DNA from: DATCIH01 sp036507955
GTDB taxonomy: Bacteria > Bacillota > Clostridia > Clostridiales > Clostridiaceae
DNA: 26,054 nucleotides
Reading direction: 5' to 3'
Assembly: GCA_036507955.1 (NCBI GenBank)
Contig: DATCIH010000180.1
Location: forward strand, 1 to 26,054
The position numbers and the translations under genes were made by a program. The notes beneath the pieces were generated by a model. It worked only from the letters and a program-made list of their open reading frames with translations. It was not told the DNA's origin and did no database searches. Below, in pieces: positions 1 to 6,555 of this stretch (position 1 is its first letter; each line of letters starts with the position of its first letter).

Positions 1-161
1 CTGAACTTTATCATAATTATACCAAGATTTTTAAATATGGAATGCCGCCCCATGGTGGGCTTGCCATTGGTCTTGAGAGAATTACAGCTCAATTATTGTC
101 TCTTGAAAATGTGAGAGAAGCATCTTTTTTCCCTAGAGATAGAACTAGATTAACCCCTTAA
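1..161 (+). CDS. aspS: Aspartyl-tRNA synthetase, C-terminal end (partial)
   Basis: Only the last 52 codons are present; the reading frame starts at base 3 and ends with TAA at 159-161. The visible segment contains class II synthetase motif 3, GMPPHGGLAIGLER, followed by an ending of the form FPRDRTRLTP. This ending is typical of the archaeal-type, often non-discriminating aspartyl-tRNA synthetases that some Firmicutes carry in addition to, or in place of, the bacterial enzyme. The enzyme charges tRNA(Asp), and possibly tRNA(Asn), with aspartate in the cytoplasm. The insertion domain that separates bacterial from archaeal forms lies outside the window, so the subtype is inferred from the C-terminus only. 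Confidence 0.88.
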   Translation, partial: ELYHNYTKIFKYGMPPHGGLAIGLERITAQLLSLENVREASFFPRDRTRLTP

Positions 162-282
162 TAAAAAGCATATCAAACTATTGCTTTATCTAATCTTAAT
201 TTTGCTATATAATTAGATACTATCAGATTATTCATTAAGTCAGACGTATAAATGTAGCATATTACACAAAGTCGACACACAT

Positions 283-312
283 TTGCATGATATGTTGTTA
301 TTTTGTTATACT
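283..312 (+). promoter_or_regulatory. Predicted sigma-A promoter for the AAA ATPase gene
   Basis: TTGCAT (283-288) and TATACT (307-312) are separated by 18 bp and lie just upstream of the ribosome binding site of the ATPase gene. The leader would be very short. The call rests on motif match only. Confidence 0.4.
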
Positions 313-333
313 AAAATACAGGAGGAATTCGTT

Positions 334-1641
334 ATGATAAGAGAAGCCCTTGAATATTTAATTAAATGGAAAAATGGAAACCATAGAAAGCCTTTAATAA
401 TTCGTGGAGCGAGACAGGTAGGCAAAACATGGATTATGAAGGAGTTTGGCGAAACATTTTATGAAAAAGTTGCATATATAAATTTTGATAATAATGAACG
501 AATGGAAAGTATATTCAAAGGTAATCTTGATATACCAAGATTAATAACAGCCCTTCAAATTGAATCAGGAGTTACAATTGAGGCTAATAATACACTAATG
601 ATTTTTGATGAAGTTCAAGAGATACCTAGAGCATTGACATCATTAAAATATTTTTACGAAAACGCACCCCAATATCATATAGTAGCTGCAGGTTCATTGC
701 TTGGTGTAGCACTCCATCCTGGTACATCATTTCCTGTGGGCAAAGTTGAATTTATGGATTTGTATCCACTTAACTTCATAGAATTTTTAAAGGCTACTGC
801 AAATAAAAATTTAGCAGATCTTTTAGTAACTAAAGATTTTGAACTTATTACAAGTTTTAAAGGCAGATATATTGACCTTTTAAAGCAGTATTATTATATT
901 GGTGGAATGCCTGAGGCAGTCAGTATTTTTATTGAAACCCAGGATTACACAAAAGTGCGTGAGATACAAAATCGTCTACTAATGGCATATGAGCAGGATT
1001 TTTCTATGCACGCTCCAAATGAAACTGTGCCACGAATACGTATGCTTTGGACATCAATTCCATCTCAGCTTGCAAAGGAGAATCGAAAGTTTGTATATGG
1101 CCTTATTCGTCAAGGAGCAAGAGCAAAGGAATATGAGCTTGCAATGCAATGGCTCCTTGACTGTGGCTTAATTTACAAAGTAGTTCGGATAACAAAACCA
1201 GATATGCCACTTATGGTATATCAAGATTTTAATGCATTTAAGTTGTTTGCTTTAGATGTAGGCTTACTATCAGCATTAAGTGGGCTTGATATAAAATCAT
1301 TATTAGATGGTAACAGAGTTTTCGAAGAGTTCAAGGGGGCCTTGACTGAGCAATATGTTTTGCAACAATTAATAACCAATAAGGATATAACACCTTTTTA
1401 CTGGACTGCTGAAAAGTCAAATGGTGAAATAGATTTTATTTTTCAAAGTGGAATGGATATTGTTCCACTTGAGGTAAAGGCATCTGAAAATCTACAAGCT
1501 AAAAGCTTGAAAAGTTATTGTTTACGATACGAGCCAAAATATGCAATTCGCACATCAATGTCCGATTATAGAAAAGAAGATTGGTTAACCAACCTTCCAC
1601 TTTATGCGATTAGTAATATATTGAATATTATAAACGAATAA
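334..1641 (+). CDS. AAA ATPase of the AAA_14/DUF4143 family
   Basis: The protein has 435 residues from the ATG at 334, chosen because an AGGAGG ribosome binding site sits about 9 nt upstream; an upstream in-frame ATG at 283 has none. A Walker A motif GARQVGKT lies at residues 25-32 and a Walker B motif LMIFDE at 88-93. The C-terminal half matches the DUF4143 pattern, with the acidic-basic signature E339, GEID (364-367) and LEVK (379-382) that resembles a PD-(D/E)xK nuclease-like fold. Members are common single genes in anaerobes and archaea and their role is not settled; toxin or defence roles are sometimes proposed. It stands alone here, followed by a transposable element inserted 28 bp after the stop codon. 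Intact, full length for the family. Confidence 0.85.
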   Translation: MIREALEYLIKWKNGNHRKPLIIRGARQVGKTWIMKEFGETFYEKVAYINFDNNERMESIFKGNLDIPRLITALQIESGVTIEANNTLMIFDEVQEIPRALTSLKYFYENAPQYHIVAAGSLLGVALHPGTSFPVGKVEFMDLYPLNFIEFLKATANKNLADLLVTKDFELITSFKGRYIDLLKQYYYIGGMPEAVSIFIETQDYTKVREIQNRLLMAYEQDFSMHAPNETVPRIRMLWTSIPSQLAKENRKFVYGLIRQGARAKEYELAMQWLLDCGLIYKVVRITKPDMPLMVYQDFNAFKLFALDVGLLSALSGLDIKSLLDGNRVFEEFKGALTEQYVLQQLITNKDITPFYWTAEKSNGEIDFIFQSGMDIVPLEVKASENLQAKSLKSYCLRYEPKYAIRTSMSDYRKEDWLTNLPLYAISNILNIINE

Positions 1642-1660
1642 TAAAAATAAACACACACAT

Positions 1661-1669
1661 TATAATTAC
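1661..1669. repeat. Target-site duplication, left copy
   Basis: TATAATTAC directly abuts the left inverted repeat and is repeated exactly at 5078-5086 beyond the right inverted repeat. A 9-bp duplication is the footprint of transposase-mediated insertion and fixes the element borders. Confidence 0.92.
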
Positions 1670-1695
1670 TAACGGGTTCTGTTTTGAGGTGCAAA
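1670..1695. repeat. Left terminal inverted repeat
   Basis: It begins TAACGGGTTCTG and ends GAGGTGCAAA. It matches the reverse complement of 5052-5077 at 25 of 26 positions; the mismatch is the sixth base (G left, A right). Confidence 0.92.
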
Positions 1696-1719
1696 CAAGG
1701 CTAAACTTAATAAAATCAT

Positions 1720-1759
1720 AACGAAAAAAGATTATGTTTTCACATAGTCTTTTTTCGTT
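1720..1759. terminator. Subterminal hairpin at the left end of the element
   Basis: A 17-bp stem (1720-1736 with 1743-1759, one G-T wobble) around a 6-nt loop carries an A-run on the left arm and a T-run on the right arm, so it could stop transcription in either direction. It lies 50 bp inside the element and faces read-through from the upstream ATPase gene. Terminator function is inferred from structure. Confidence 0.55.
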
Positions 1760-1802
1760 GGTATAACTAAGTTTACAAGCTACTTTTGTTCGCATTTATT
1801 CC

Positions 1803-1902
1803 ATTTTCACAAGTACTTTCACTACTATAATCACACTGTTAATAAATTTATTAACAGTGTGAATTTCAATGTGATTTTTAATGTGAATATCAGTGTGATT
1901 TT
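1803..1902. repeat. Phased 12-bp iteron-like array around a perfect 32-bp palindrome
   Basis: Four tandem 12-mers run from 1855 to 1902: CAGTGTGAATTT, CAATGTGATTTT, TAATGTGAATAT and CAGTGTGATTTT. Their TGTGA cores start at 1858, 1870, 1882 and 1894, exactly 12 bp apart. On the other side, TCAC(A/T) cores at 1807, 1819 and 1831 are also exactly 12 bp apart, in the opposite orientation. The two arms meet in a perfect 32-bp palindrome at 1831-1862. This looks like a multi-site protein-binding region for the element's transposase or its small DNA-binding protein; the binder is unknown. Confidence 0.8.
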
Positions 1903-1963
1903 AGATTAAATATTGAAATATATGGCTATAATCATAGACATACAAAAGGATACATGATATGCT

Positions 1964-2007
1964 AATTGTAAAATATAATTTACAATTTTAATTATATACT
2001 ATATTGT
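1964..2007 (+). promoter_or_regulatory. Promoter with overlapping inverted repeat, upstream of the small DNA-binding protein gene
   Basis: TTTACA (1979-1984) and TATTGT (2002-2007) are spaced 17 bp apart. The first hexamer lies in the right arm of a perfect inverted repeat, AATTGTAAA (1964-1972) and TTTACAATT (1979-1987), with 6 bp between arms. An operator overlapping the -35 box fits autorepression by the ribbon-helix-helix-like product downstream. This is motif-based inference. Confidence 0.4.
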
Positions 2008-2051
2008 TATAAAGTAAACACTATTGTTTTTTAAAGGAGGATATGCGGATT

Positions 2052-2360
2052 ATGAACCCTATAAAACCTAAATATATGGATACCGTTAAAGCTGATTGGA
2101 AAATTTCTAAAAGGAGTAGTCAAATAATCATTCAATATGCAAAATATACAAAATATGATGAAGATGAAATAATAGACAGGCTTATTTCTGATTTGATTAC
2201 TGATAAGGAGTTCGTAAAATGGCTTAAAGGCAGAAGATATCAGAAGAAAATACAGGGTACTATATTTGAAGATGGCGTAACAGAATTTGATGGAATTACA
2301 GAAGTTAAAGAAGGAGATGTTGATTTTGAAGAAATTCAAGAGATTGGCAAATTCCAATGA
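2052..2360 (+). CDS. Small ribbon-helix-helix-like accessory protein of the element
   Basis: The protein has 102 residues from the ATG at 2052; the strong AAAGGAGG at 2033-2040 is 11 nt upstream of it but only 2 nt from an alternative ATG at 2043. Residues of about 14-60, containing ISKRSSQIIIQYAKYTKYD then an acidic helix and WLKGRR, have the pattern of a CopG/Arc-like DNA-binding domain: a short basic strand followed by two helices. The C-terminal 40 residues are acidic. I do not recognise the exact family. Its place between the phased motif array and the transposase, inside a complete element, suggests a regulator of transposition or a DNA-bridging cofactor. It overlaps the next ORF, which suggests translational coupling. 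Confidence 0.6.
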   Translation: MNPIKPKYMDTVKADWKISKRSSQIIIQYAKYTKYDEDEIIDRLISDLITDKEFVKWLKGRRYQKKIQGTIFEDGVTEFDGITEVKEGDVDFEEIQEIGKFQ

Positions 2361-2646
2361 TTTAAATATTAACTGTTATGGTCCTTTTTCTAATGAAATT
2401 GTTAAGCAACGAGATAAAGAATATTATGAAAAATCTGATGTTGAATTTAAGAAAGATTATAGAAATTTTTTATATACTCCTTCGTTGTTAGAAATTGAAA
2501 ATGAAAGTCATTATATTCAGTTAAATTTTTGTAATAATACTTTCTGTAAGTGGTATGGGTTATCACAACTAATTTATGACAACCTTAAATTTAGACCATT
2601 ACGATATACCTTACAGCAAACTGAACATACTGATAGACCGAATTAG
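2326..2646 (+). CDS. N-terminal zinc-ribbon part of the transposase (separate frame)
   Basis: This ORF overlaps the end of the previous gene and stops at TAG 2644-2646. The start is uncertain: a TTG at 2326 lies 9 nt after AAGGAG, while ATGs at 2287 and 2317 have poor spacing. The product is about 106 residues. A Cys pair in NFCNNTFCKWYGL resembles half of a transposase zinc ribbon; a possible third Cys is found only in the next frame, at LCNSV. The frame opens directly onto the transposase ORF with a 7-nt overlap (2637-2643) and a shift of one base. I read it as the 5' part of one transposase gene interrupted by a frameshift, or as an insA-like separate product; no good slippery heptamer is visible at the junction. 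Confidence 0.5.
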   Translation: MKKFKRLANSNDLNINCYGPFSNEIVKQRDKEYYEKSDVEFKKDYRNFLYTPSLLEIENESHYIQLNFCNNTFCKWYGLSQLIYDNLKFRPLRYTLQQTEHTDRPN

Positions 2647-2663
2647 AACCAAAACCAAGAATA

Positions 2664-4298
2664 TTGTGTAATTCAGTTCCTGATGATAGGATTTACGGAG
2701 AGTCCATTGGTAATTCTACTGATACAATATCAAACTGGTCAGTTGCAGAAGAAGTTAAAAGATTAATAACTATAAATTCCGTAGTTCCCCTTGAGCCAGA
2801 GTACATATTCCATAAAGAAGGTTGTAGTAGTATTGATAAAACACCAATTACTGATGAAAAATCATTCTCCAAGAGAGGAAAAAGTAGTACCAATTCTCAA
2901 AAATATCAGTGTAAAGAGTGTAAAAAAATTACAAGCGTCTTGCCTGGTCAAGAACAGAGCTTTAATTACCATCAACAACGAAATGATATATTAATAGAGT
3001 TCACAAAGGATATATTGAGTAGGACTCCCGTTAAAAGAATAATTGAGAAACTTGAGATTGGGTCATCCACTTATTATAACAAGCTTGAATGGGTTTATCG
3101 TAAGTGTTTAGAGTTTAATGAACGTTATGAAACTAAAGTTTTAAACAATTTAGAACTTGATGAAATATGGATAAATACAGATATGATGATTTATAATCTT
3201 AACAATATTTGGCTAAATGGTAAAGCAGGAAAGAAAGATGAATTCATAACTGCAAAGGATAAGAAGCTTCAGACGTATCTATTATCGAGTGCTGACCTGA
3301 AATCTGGTTATGTATTTAGAACTGATATAGCTTACGATTATGATATAAGATTAGAAGACGTAGAAAAGGACACAGGAACCTATCACTGTGACCACTCTTA
3401 TCCTTTTTTGAGGAAAAACGATAGACTTAAATATCCATATTGTCCACAACCTCCTACTGAAAAGGATGACCAGTCCTCTGACGAATATATTGAGGATTTA
3501 TTTCGATTTAATGGTCGTAAAGACTATGTAGAAGGCTCTCATGTTAAGCCCCAGTATACTGCTATGGCACATTATTTTCTTTTGAAAAGAGCTATAAAAG
3601 CGAAAAACTGGTACTTTGTATCAGATGATGATAGCACCTTACAGCATTGTATCTTCAAAGTTTTTAGTAAAACCTTTAAAGACGGTTATACTTTTTATTT
3701 CACTTGCCAATCAGAAAAAAAATTTACTTTTGGAGAAGCTGGAAGAGAAGCATATAATAGCAGACAAGAATTATATAAATGGGGAAGAGAAAATAGTATT
3801 AGACCAAGAAAACTCTATGAATATGGGAAACAAAGGATATTACAAGAATTAAAAACTCATAAATTTTATGGAATAAAAAAAGTAAATGGAATCAATTGTC
3901 CTATAAGAGGTAAAAATCCAATTAAACACCCACTCCCAGACAATGACGAAGGAATTAGATGGGTAAATCTAATAAACCACGTTCCGTATATTGAGGAATC
4001 TGTATTGGCTGACCTTGTTATGCAAGTAAACAGTAGAGCTATTAATAACTTTTTTCAGCAAGTAAGGAGAAGAATCTCTATTCTGGAACGTCCGCTTATT
4101 ACTGCCAGAGGGGATGGGCGAAGTTATATATATGCTAATTACAATCCAAAGTATGCACACCAAATGATGGTTATTTTCCGTACTTTCTATAACTTTTGTT
4201 TTACCTCAAAGGTTAATAAAATATCAGCTACTCCTGCACAAAGATTGGGATTAACGGATAAAGTTTATGATTACAAGGATATAATTTATTTTAGATGA
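2664..4298 (+). CDS. DDE-type transposase with zinc ribbon and HTH
   Basis: The frame is open from 2637; the first possible start is TTG at 2664, which has no ribosome binding site, supporting fusion to the upstream ORF. From that TTG the product has 544 residues. H50, C54, C83 and C86 form a zinc-ribbon-like set, residues of about 118-145 look like a helix-turn-helix, and candidate catalytic aspartates are in LELDE (D166) and SDDDSTL (D321-323). A candidate acidic residue follows in a basic stretch, RRRISILERPL, near residue 470. The ending, with YNPK and TPAQRLGL, resembles that of other bacterial transposases that put a tyrosine-rich helix and a PAxRLG motif at the C-terminus. It lies within intact inverted repeats, so it is almost certainly the element's own transposase, although the frame break may make this copy inactive. 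Confidence 0.78.
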   Translation: MCNSVPDDRIYGESIGNSTDTISNWSVAEEVKRLITINSVVPLEPEYIFHKEGCSSIDKTPITDEKSFSKRGKSSTNSQKYQCKECKKITSVLPGQEQSFNYHQQRNDILIEFTKDILSRTPVKRIIEKLEIGSSTYYNKLEWVYRKCLEFNERYETKVLNNLELDEIWINTDMMIYNLNNIWLNGKAGKKDEFITAKDKKLQTYLLSSADLKSGYVFRTDIAYDYDIRLEDVEKDTGTYHCDHSYPFLRKNDRLKYPYCPQPPTEKDDQSSDEYIEDLFRFNGRKDYVEGSHVKPQYTAMAHYFLLKRAIKAKNWYFVSDDDSTLQHCIFKVFSKTFKDGYTFYFTCQSEKKFTFGEAGREAYNSRQELYKWGRENSIRPRKLYEYGKQRILQELKTHKFYGIKKVNGINCPIRGKNPIKHPLPDNDEGIRWVNLINHVPYIEESVLADLVMQVNSRAINNFFQQVRRRISILERPLITARGDGRSYIYANYNPKYAHQMMVIFRTFYNFCFTSKVNKISATPAQRLGLTDKVYDYKDIIYFR

Positions 4299-4390
4299 TA
4301 AAACTAATTAAACTATCCTAAATTTTATTAGTATTAAAATAATAATAGAATTTAATAAGTGGTAACTTTAAAAATCAAACAAAGAAATAA

Positions 4391-4777
4391 TTAATAAGTA
4401 TTAGGGTTAGGAGGAGGCTCGTATCCTATAAATTGTTTAGTAAAAGGATTAAAGTATAATTTAGCAATAGCAGGTAATACTTTAGGGTCTCCAAGAGTAT
4501 ATGTTACTTCAACTACATTACCACCGTTTAAAAATAGTAAATATTGATTTATTTTTTCTAAAAGTGTTTTTGAATCGCATGTCTGATTATATTTTATTTT
4601 AACTTTAGTCACTTTCCCTGACCCATCCCAGTTTACAACTAAGTCATTATTTTTATTAATAATTCCCCTTGATTTTTTTATATAGTTATTCTGATTAATA
4701 TTAATTGTTGATATACCAATATAGATACCGATACTAATTATTAACAACATCGTTACTAAGATTTTTCTTCTTTTCAT
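4391..4777 (-). CDS. Small exported or membrane-anchored protein (transposon passenger)
   Basis: The product has 128 residues. The ATG follows a GAGGTGAT ribosome binding site. A basic start (MKRRK) and a hydrophobic segment at residues 6-24 form an uncleaved signal anchor or signal peptide; the rest is hydrophilic, has a single Cys (in NQTCDS) and ends in a proline-rich tail, PPPNPNTY. I recognise no domain. It is transcribed opposite to the transposase from a position inside the right end of the element, so it is cargo rather than transposition machinery. A surface or periplasm-facing role is all that the sequence supports. Confidence 0.6.
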   Translation of the reverse strand: MKRRKILVTMLLIISIGIYIGISTININQNNYIKKSRGIINKNNDLVVNWDGSGKVTKVKIKYNQTCDSKTLLEKINQYLLFLNGGNVVEVTYTLGDPKVLPAIAKLYFNPFTKQFIGYEPPPNPNTY

Positions 4778-4823
4778 ATATTATCACCTCATTATTAATG
4801 ATATACAGCATAAATATAGCTCA

Positions 4824-4871
4824 TTACACTTTTAGCCATAAATGGTTACAAATGAATTACACTTTATTACA
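4824..4871. repeat. Phased TTACA motifs near the right end of the element
   Basis: TTACA starts at 4824, 4846, 4857 and 4867, spacings of 22, 11 and 10 bp, close to helical phasing. On the minus strand these read TGTAA; two are the longer AAAGTGTAAT, similar to the AGTGTGAT core at the left end. Possible right-end counterpart of the left array, but degenerate. Confidence 0.3.
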
Positions 4872-4947
4872 TAAAACTATGACTTTCCTTAATGGTTTGT
4901 TGTTCTATAATCAGTTTGCAATACAAATAAAGAACTCACTTAACCAA

Positions 4948-4977
4948 GAAACGCAGAGAATTAGTTCTCTACGTTTC
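4948..4977. terminator. Subterminal hairpin at the right end of the element
   Basis: A 13-bp stem (4948-4960 with 4965-4977, one mismatch that becomes a G-U pair on the minus strand) with a 4-nt loop lies 100 bp inside the right end. It faces minus-strand read-through from the neighbouring gene at 5101-5475. The following T-run is weak, so it may be a barrier rather than a full terminator. Confidence 0.4.
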
Positions 4978-5051
4978 TAAATGTGATTGTATATAAATTT
5001 GCTACATTTATAATAGCTATTTTATTTGTGAATCTGGTCTAAAAAACTTAT

Positions 5052-5077
5052 TTTGCACCTCAAAACAGAACTCGTTA
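5052..5077. repeat. Right terminal inverted repeat
   Basis: On the minus strand it begins TAACGAGTTCTG and ends GAGGTGCAAA, pairing with the left repeat at 25 of 26 positions. Confidence 0.92.
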
Positions 5078-5086
5078 TATAATTAC
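5078..5086. repeat. Target-site duplication, right copy
   Basis: TATAATTAC immediately follows the right inverted repeat and is identical to 1661-1669. Confidence 0.92.
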
Positions 5087-5100
5087 AGTATTCTCTTGTT

Positions 5101-5475
5101 CTATATTTTATTTGTTGGATATCTATTTACCTGATAAATAACTTCAAAAATAAATCCAACTATTAAACCCAACAATGGAATTAAAATTAGTGAGCCAGTA
5201 AATCCTGTAGGAAGATCTTTAAATACAGCCTCTCCTAATAGAGTATTTGCTGAAAAACTTAATCCAATAAGAGTACTAATATTAATAAAGAATGAGGCTA
5301 TAATCATTCTATTAGAAAGTGCAATTATAGATACAATCCCTGTAAAAGCTATTATTCCAAATCCTGCTTTTATGAACCAAACTTCAGATAAACGTGAACA
5401 GAGCATACCAAATATAATGCTAATTATTAGTGTAGGTGCTATACATTTAAAAGTTTTAAAGAATATTTTTTTCAA
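5101..5475 (-). CDS. Small integral membrane protein, unknown function
   Basis: The product has 124 residues. The start is TTG at 5475, 8 nt after a strong AAGGAGG on the minus strand; no ATG is available. Four hydrophobic segments, at residues of roughly 10-30, 33-53, 57-77 and 93-115, make it a four-helix membrane protein with short loops, a basic N-terminus and a basic C-terminus. No family signature is recognised. Its 3' end lies 14 bp from the right target duplication of the transposable element, so before that insertion it converged on the DUF4143 ATPase gene. The upstream neighbour is a disrupted gene 31 bp away and may have shared its transcript. Confidence 0.6.
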   Translation of the reverse strand: MKKIFFKTFKCIAPTLIISIIFGMLCSRLSEVWFIKAGFGIIAFTGIVSIIALSNRMIIASFFINISTLIGLSFSANTLLGEAVFKDLPTGFTGSLILIPLLGLIVGFIFEVIYQVNRYPTNKI

Positions 5476-5506
5476 TATGAATACCTCCTTAAATAGAAAT
5501 TATTAT

Positions 5507-5786
5507 TTAATGTGAATATCTCAAAAATAGTTTGTGCTTCCAAACTTGTGCTTCAATATATGGGAAAAAATCAGCCGGAAGTTTTCCCCACCAGCCTTCC
5601 ACCGGTGATCCCTTTTGCTTTATTATTGAGAGTATTTCTGATAGTGAAAACACTTTTCCATGATATTCCGGTTGATAATACTCAGAAGATTTATCTCGAC
5701 CTAGTGAAAATGAGAACATACTGTAAATATCTAGCTGGATTCTTAAAGCGACCCCACATTGCATCATCAACATATAATTCTTTCAT
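5507..5786 (-). pseudogene. Frame-disrupted small gene, family unknown
   Basis: A well-placed ATG at 5786 (ribosome binding site GAGGGGG) starts MKELYVDDAMWGRFKNPARY, but that frame then runs into an unconvincing tail. From about 5730 onward the plausible coding sequence continues in a different frame, with SFSLGRDKSSEYYQPEY then VEGWWGKLPADFFPYIEAQV, to a stop at 5507. Joined, the two parts would make a hydrophilic protein of about 92 residues rich in Trp and Tyr. I infer a single frameshift inactivating the gene; a sequencing error would look the same. No function is assigned. Confidence 0.5.
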
Positions 5787-5869
5787 GTTAAGGATCCCCC
5801 TCAAATACTAATCTCCTATCTATGAATTATATCACGTTTTTCTAACTCTATATAACTATTTATGTAATA

Positions 5870-6499
5870 TTATACAGTTTGTAATCGTCCACGAACCCAG
5901 ATTGAAACCTTCTCAACTGAATCAGAAGTTTTATCAAGGGAGGTATCTAATAAATCAATCTTCCATGTTGATTTATCCGCATTGTCCTTAAACCAGTTGT
6001 TAAATTTTATATGTTCATTAATAAATTCATTTGAATTCGAATTACGCCAAGTAGGACGCTGCTTTAGACGTTCCGATAGTACATTATCTTCGCAAACAAG
6101 AGCTAAGTAATATATTTGAGTAAAATATCTTCTTTCAATACAGTCTTCAAATTGAGATGGTACTGCTGATCCACATAATACAACTGGTTTCCCTGATTGG
6201 CTAATATTCTTGCATACTCTCAGCCACATTTCTCTATATTCTCTGTAATCAGATTCAGGCTTACTAAATTCATTTCTCCATAGAATATCGCTTTCCATGA
6301 CTATAACTTCAGGCAAAGCTTTAGATAGCTCAAGGCAAACCGAAGTCTTACCAGTCCCACTAGCACCTGTAATAATAAATAAAGGCAGCTGTATGAAATC
6401 ATGTGCATAGCCACAGTCAGGGCATATAGCATAAGGCCCTGTTATATCTATATTTTTGTCCACACGATAATTACCACATTTAGAACAAACATTAAACAT
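5870..6499 (-). CDS. P-loop nucleoside-kinase-like protein with N-terminal zinc ribbon
   Basis: The product has 209 residues, starting at ATG 6499 after AGGGGA. Residues 1-30 carry two CxxC knuckles (C5/C8 and C26/C29), a zinc ribbon of the CSKCG and CPDCG type. A Walker A motif GASGTGKT follows at 45-52, then a kinase-like core with MESDILW at about 75 and RLKQRPTWR at about 145, a typical lid-like arginine region. The fold is that of small-molecule kinases such as adenylate, gluconate or uridine kinase relatives, but the substrate cannot be read from the sequence. The gene is 56 bp downstream of the PRPP-synthetase-like gene on the same strand and could share its transcript. Confidence 0.65.
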   Translation of the reverse strand: MFNVCSKCGNYRVDKNIDITGPYAICPDCGYAHDFIQLPLFIITGASGTGKTSVCLELSKALPEVIVMESDILWRNEFSKPESDYREYREMWLRVCKNISQSGKPVVLCGSAVPSQFEDCIERRYFTQIYYLALVCEDNVLSERLKQRPTWRNSNSNEFINEHIKFNNWFKDNADKSTWKIDLLDTSLDKTSDSVEKVSIWVRGRLQTV

Positions 6500-6555
6500 T
6501 TTATTTTCCCCTTTGAAAACTACAATTCAAACTTTTCCTTTATTACTTTTGCTCC

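Larger units (their letters stand above)
1670..5077. mobile_element. Complete transposable element with passenger gene, family unassigned
   Basis: The element is 3,408 bp long and flanked by 26-bp terminal inverted repeats with one mismatch and a perfect 9-bp target duplication. From left to right it holds a hairpin, a phased TGTGA/TCACA array, a small ribbon-helix-helix-like gene, a zinc-ribbon ORF and a DDE-type transposase ORF that look like one broken gene, a minus-strand gene for an exported protein, a second phased motif cluster and a hairpin. Zinc ribbon plus HTH plus DDE with 8-9 bp duplications recalls IS1/IS1595-type elements, but the inverted repeats and accessory genes do not match any named group that I can recall. 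The perfect duplication suggests a recent insertion. It landed between two convergent genes, where it breaks nothing. Confidence 0.88.

Noticed and set aside
1670..1695. IS6/IS26-type end, because of the GGTTCTGTT start
   Set aside because: The rest of the repeat, the 9-bp duplication and the zinc-ribbon transposase do not fit IS6, which gives 8-bp duplications and encodes a different transposase.
2031..2357. 108-codon minus-strand ORF opposite the ribbon-helix-helix-like gene
   Set aside because: It is a hydrophobic antisense shadow of an AT-rich gene that has its own strong binding site.
4798..4980. 60-codon plus-strand ORF near the right end of the element
   Set aside because: It has no ribosome binding site, and its sequence runs through the phased motifs and the hairpin, so it is not coding.
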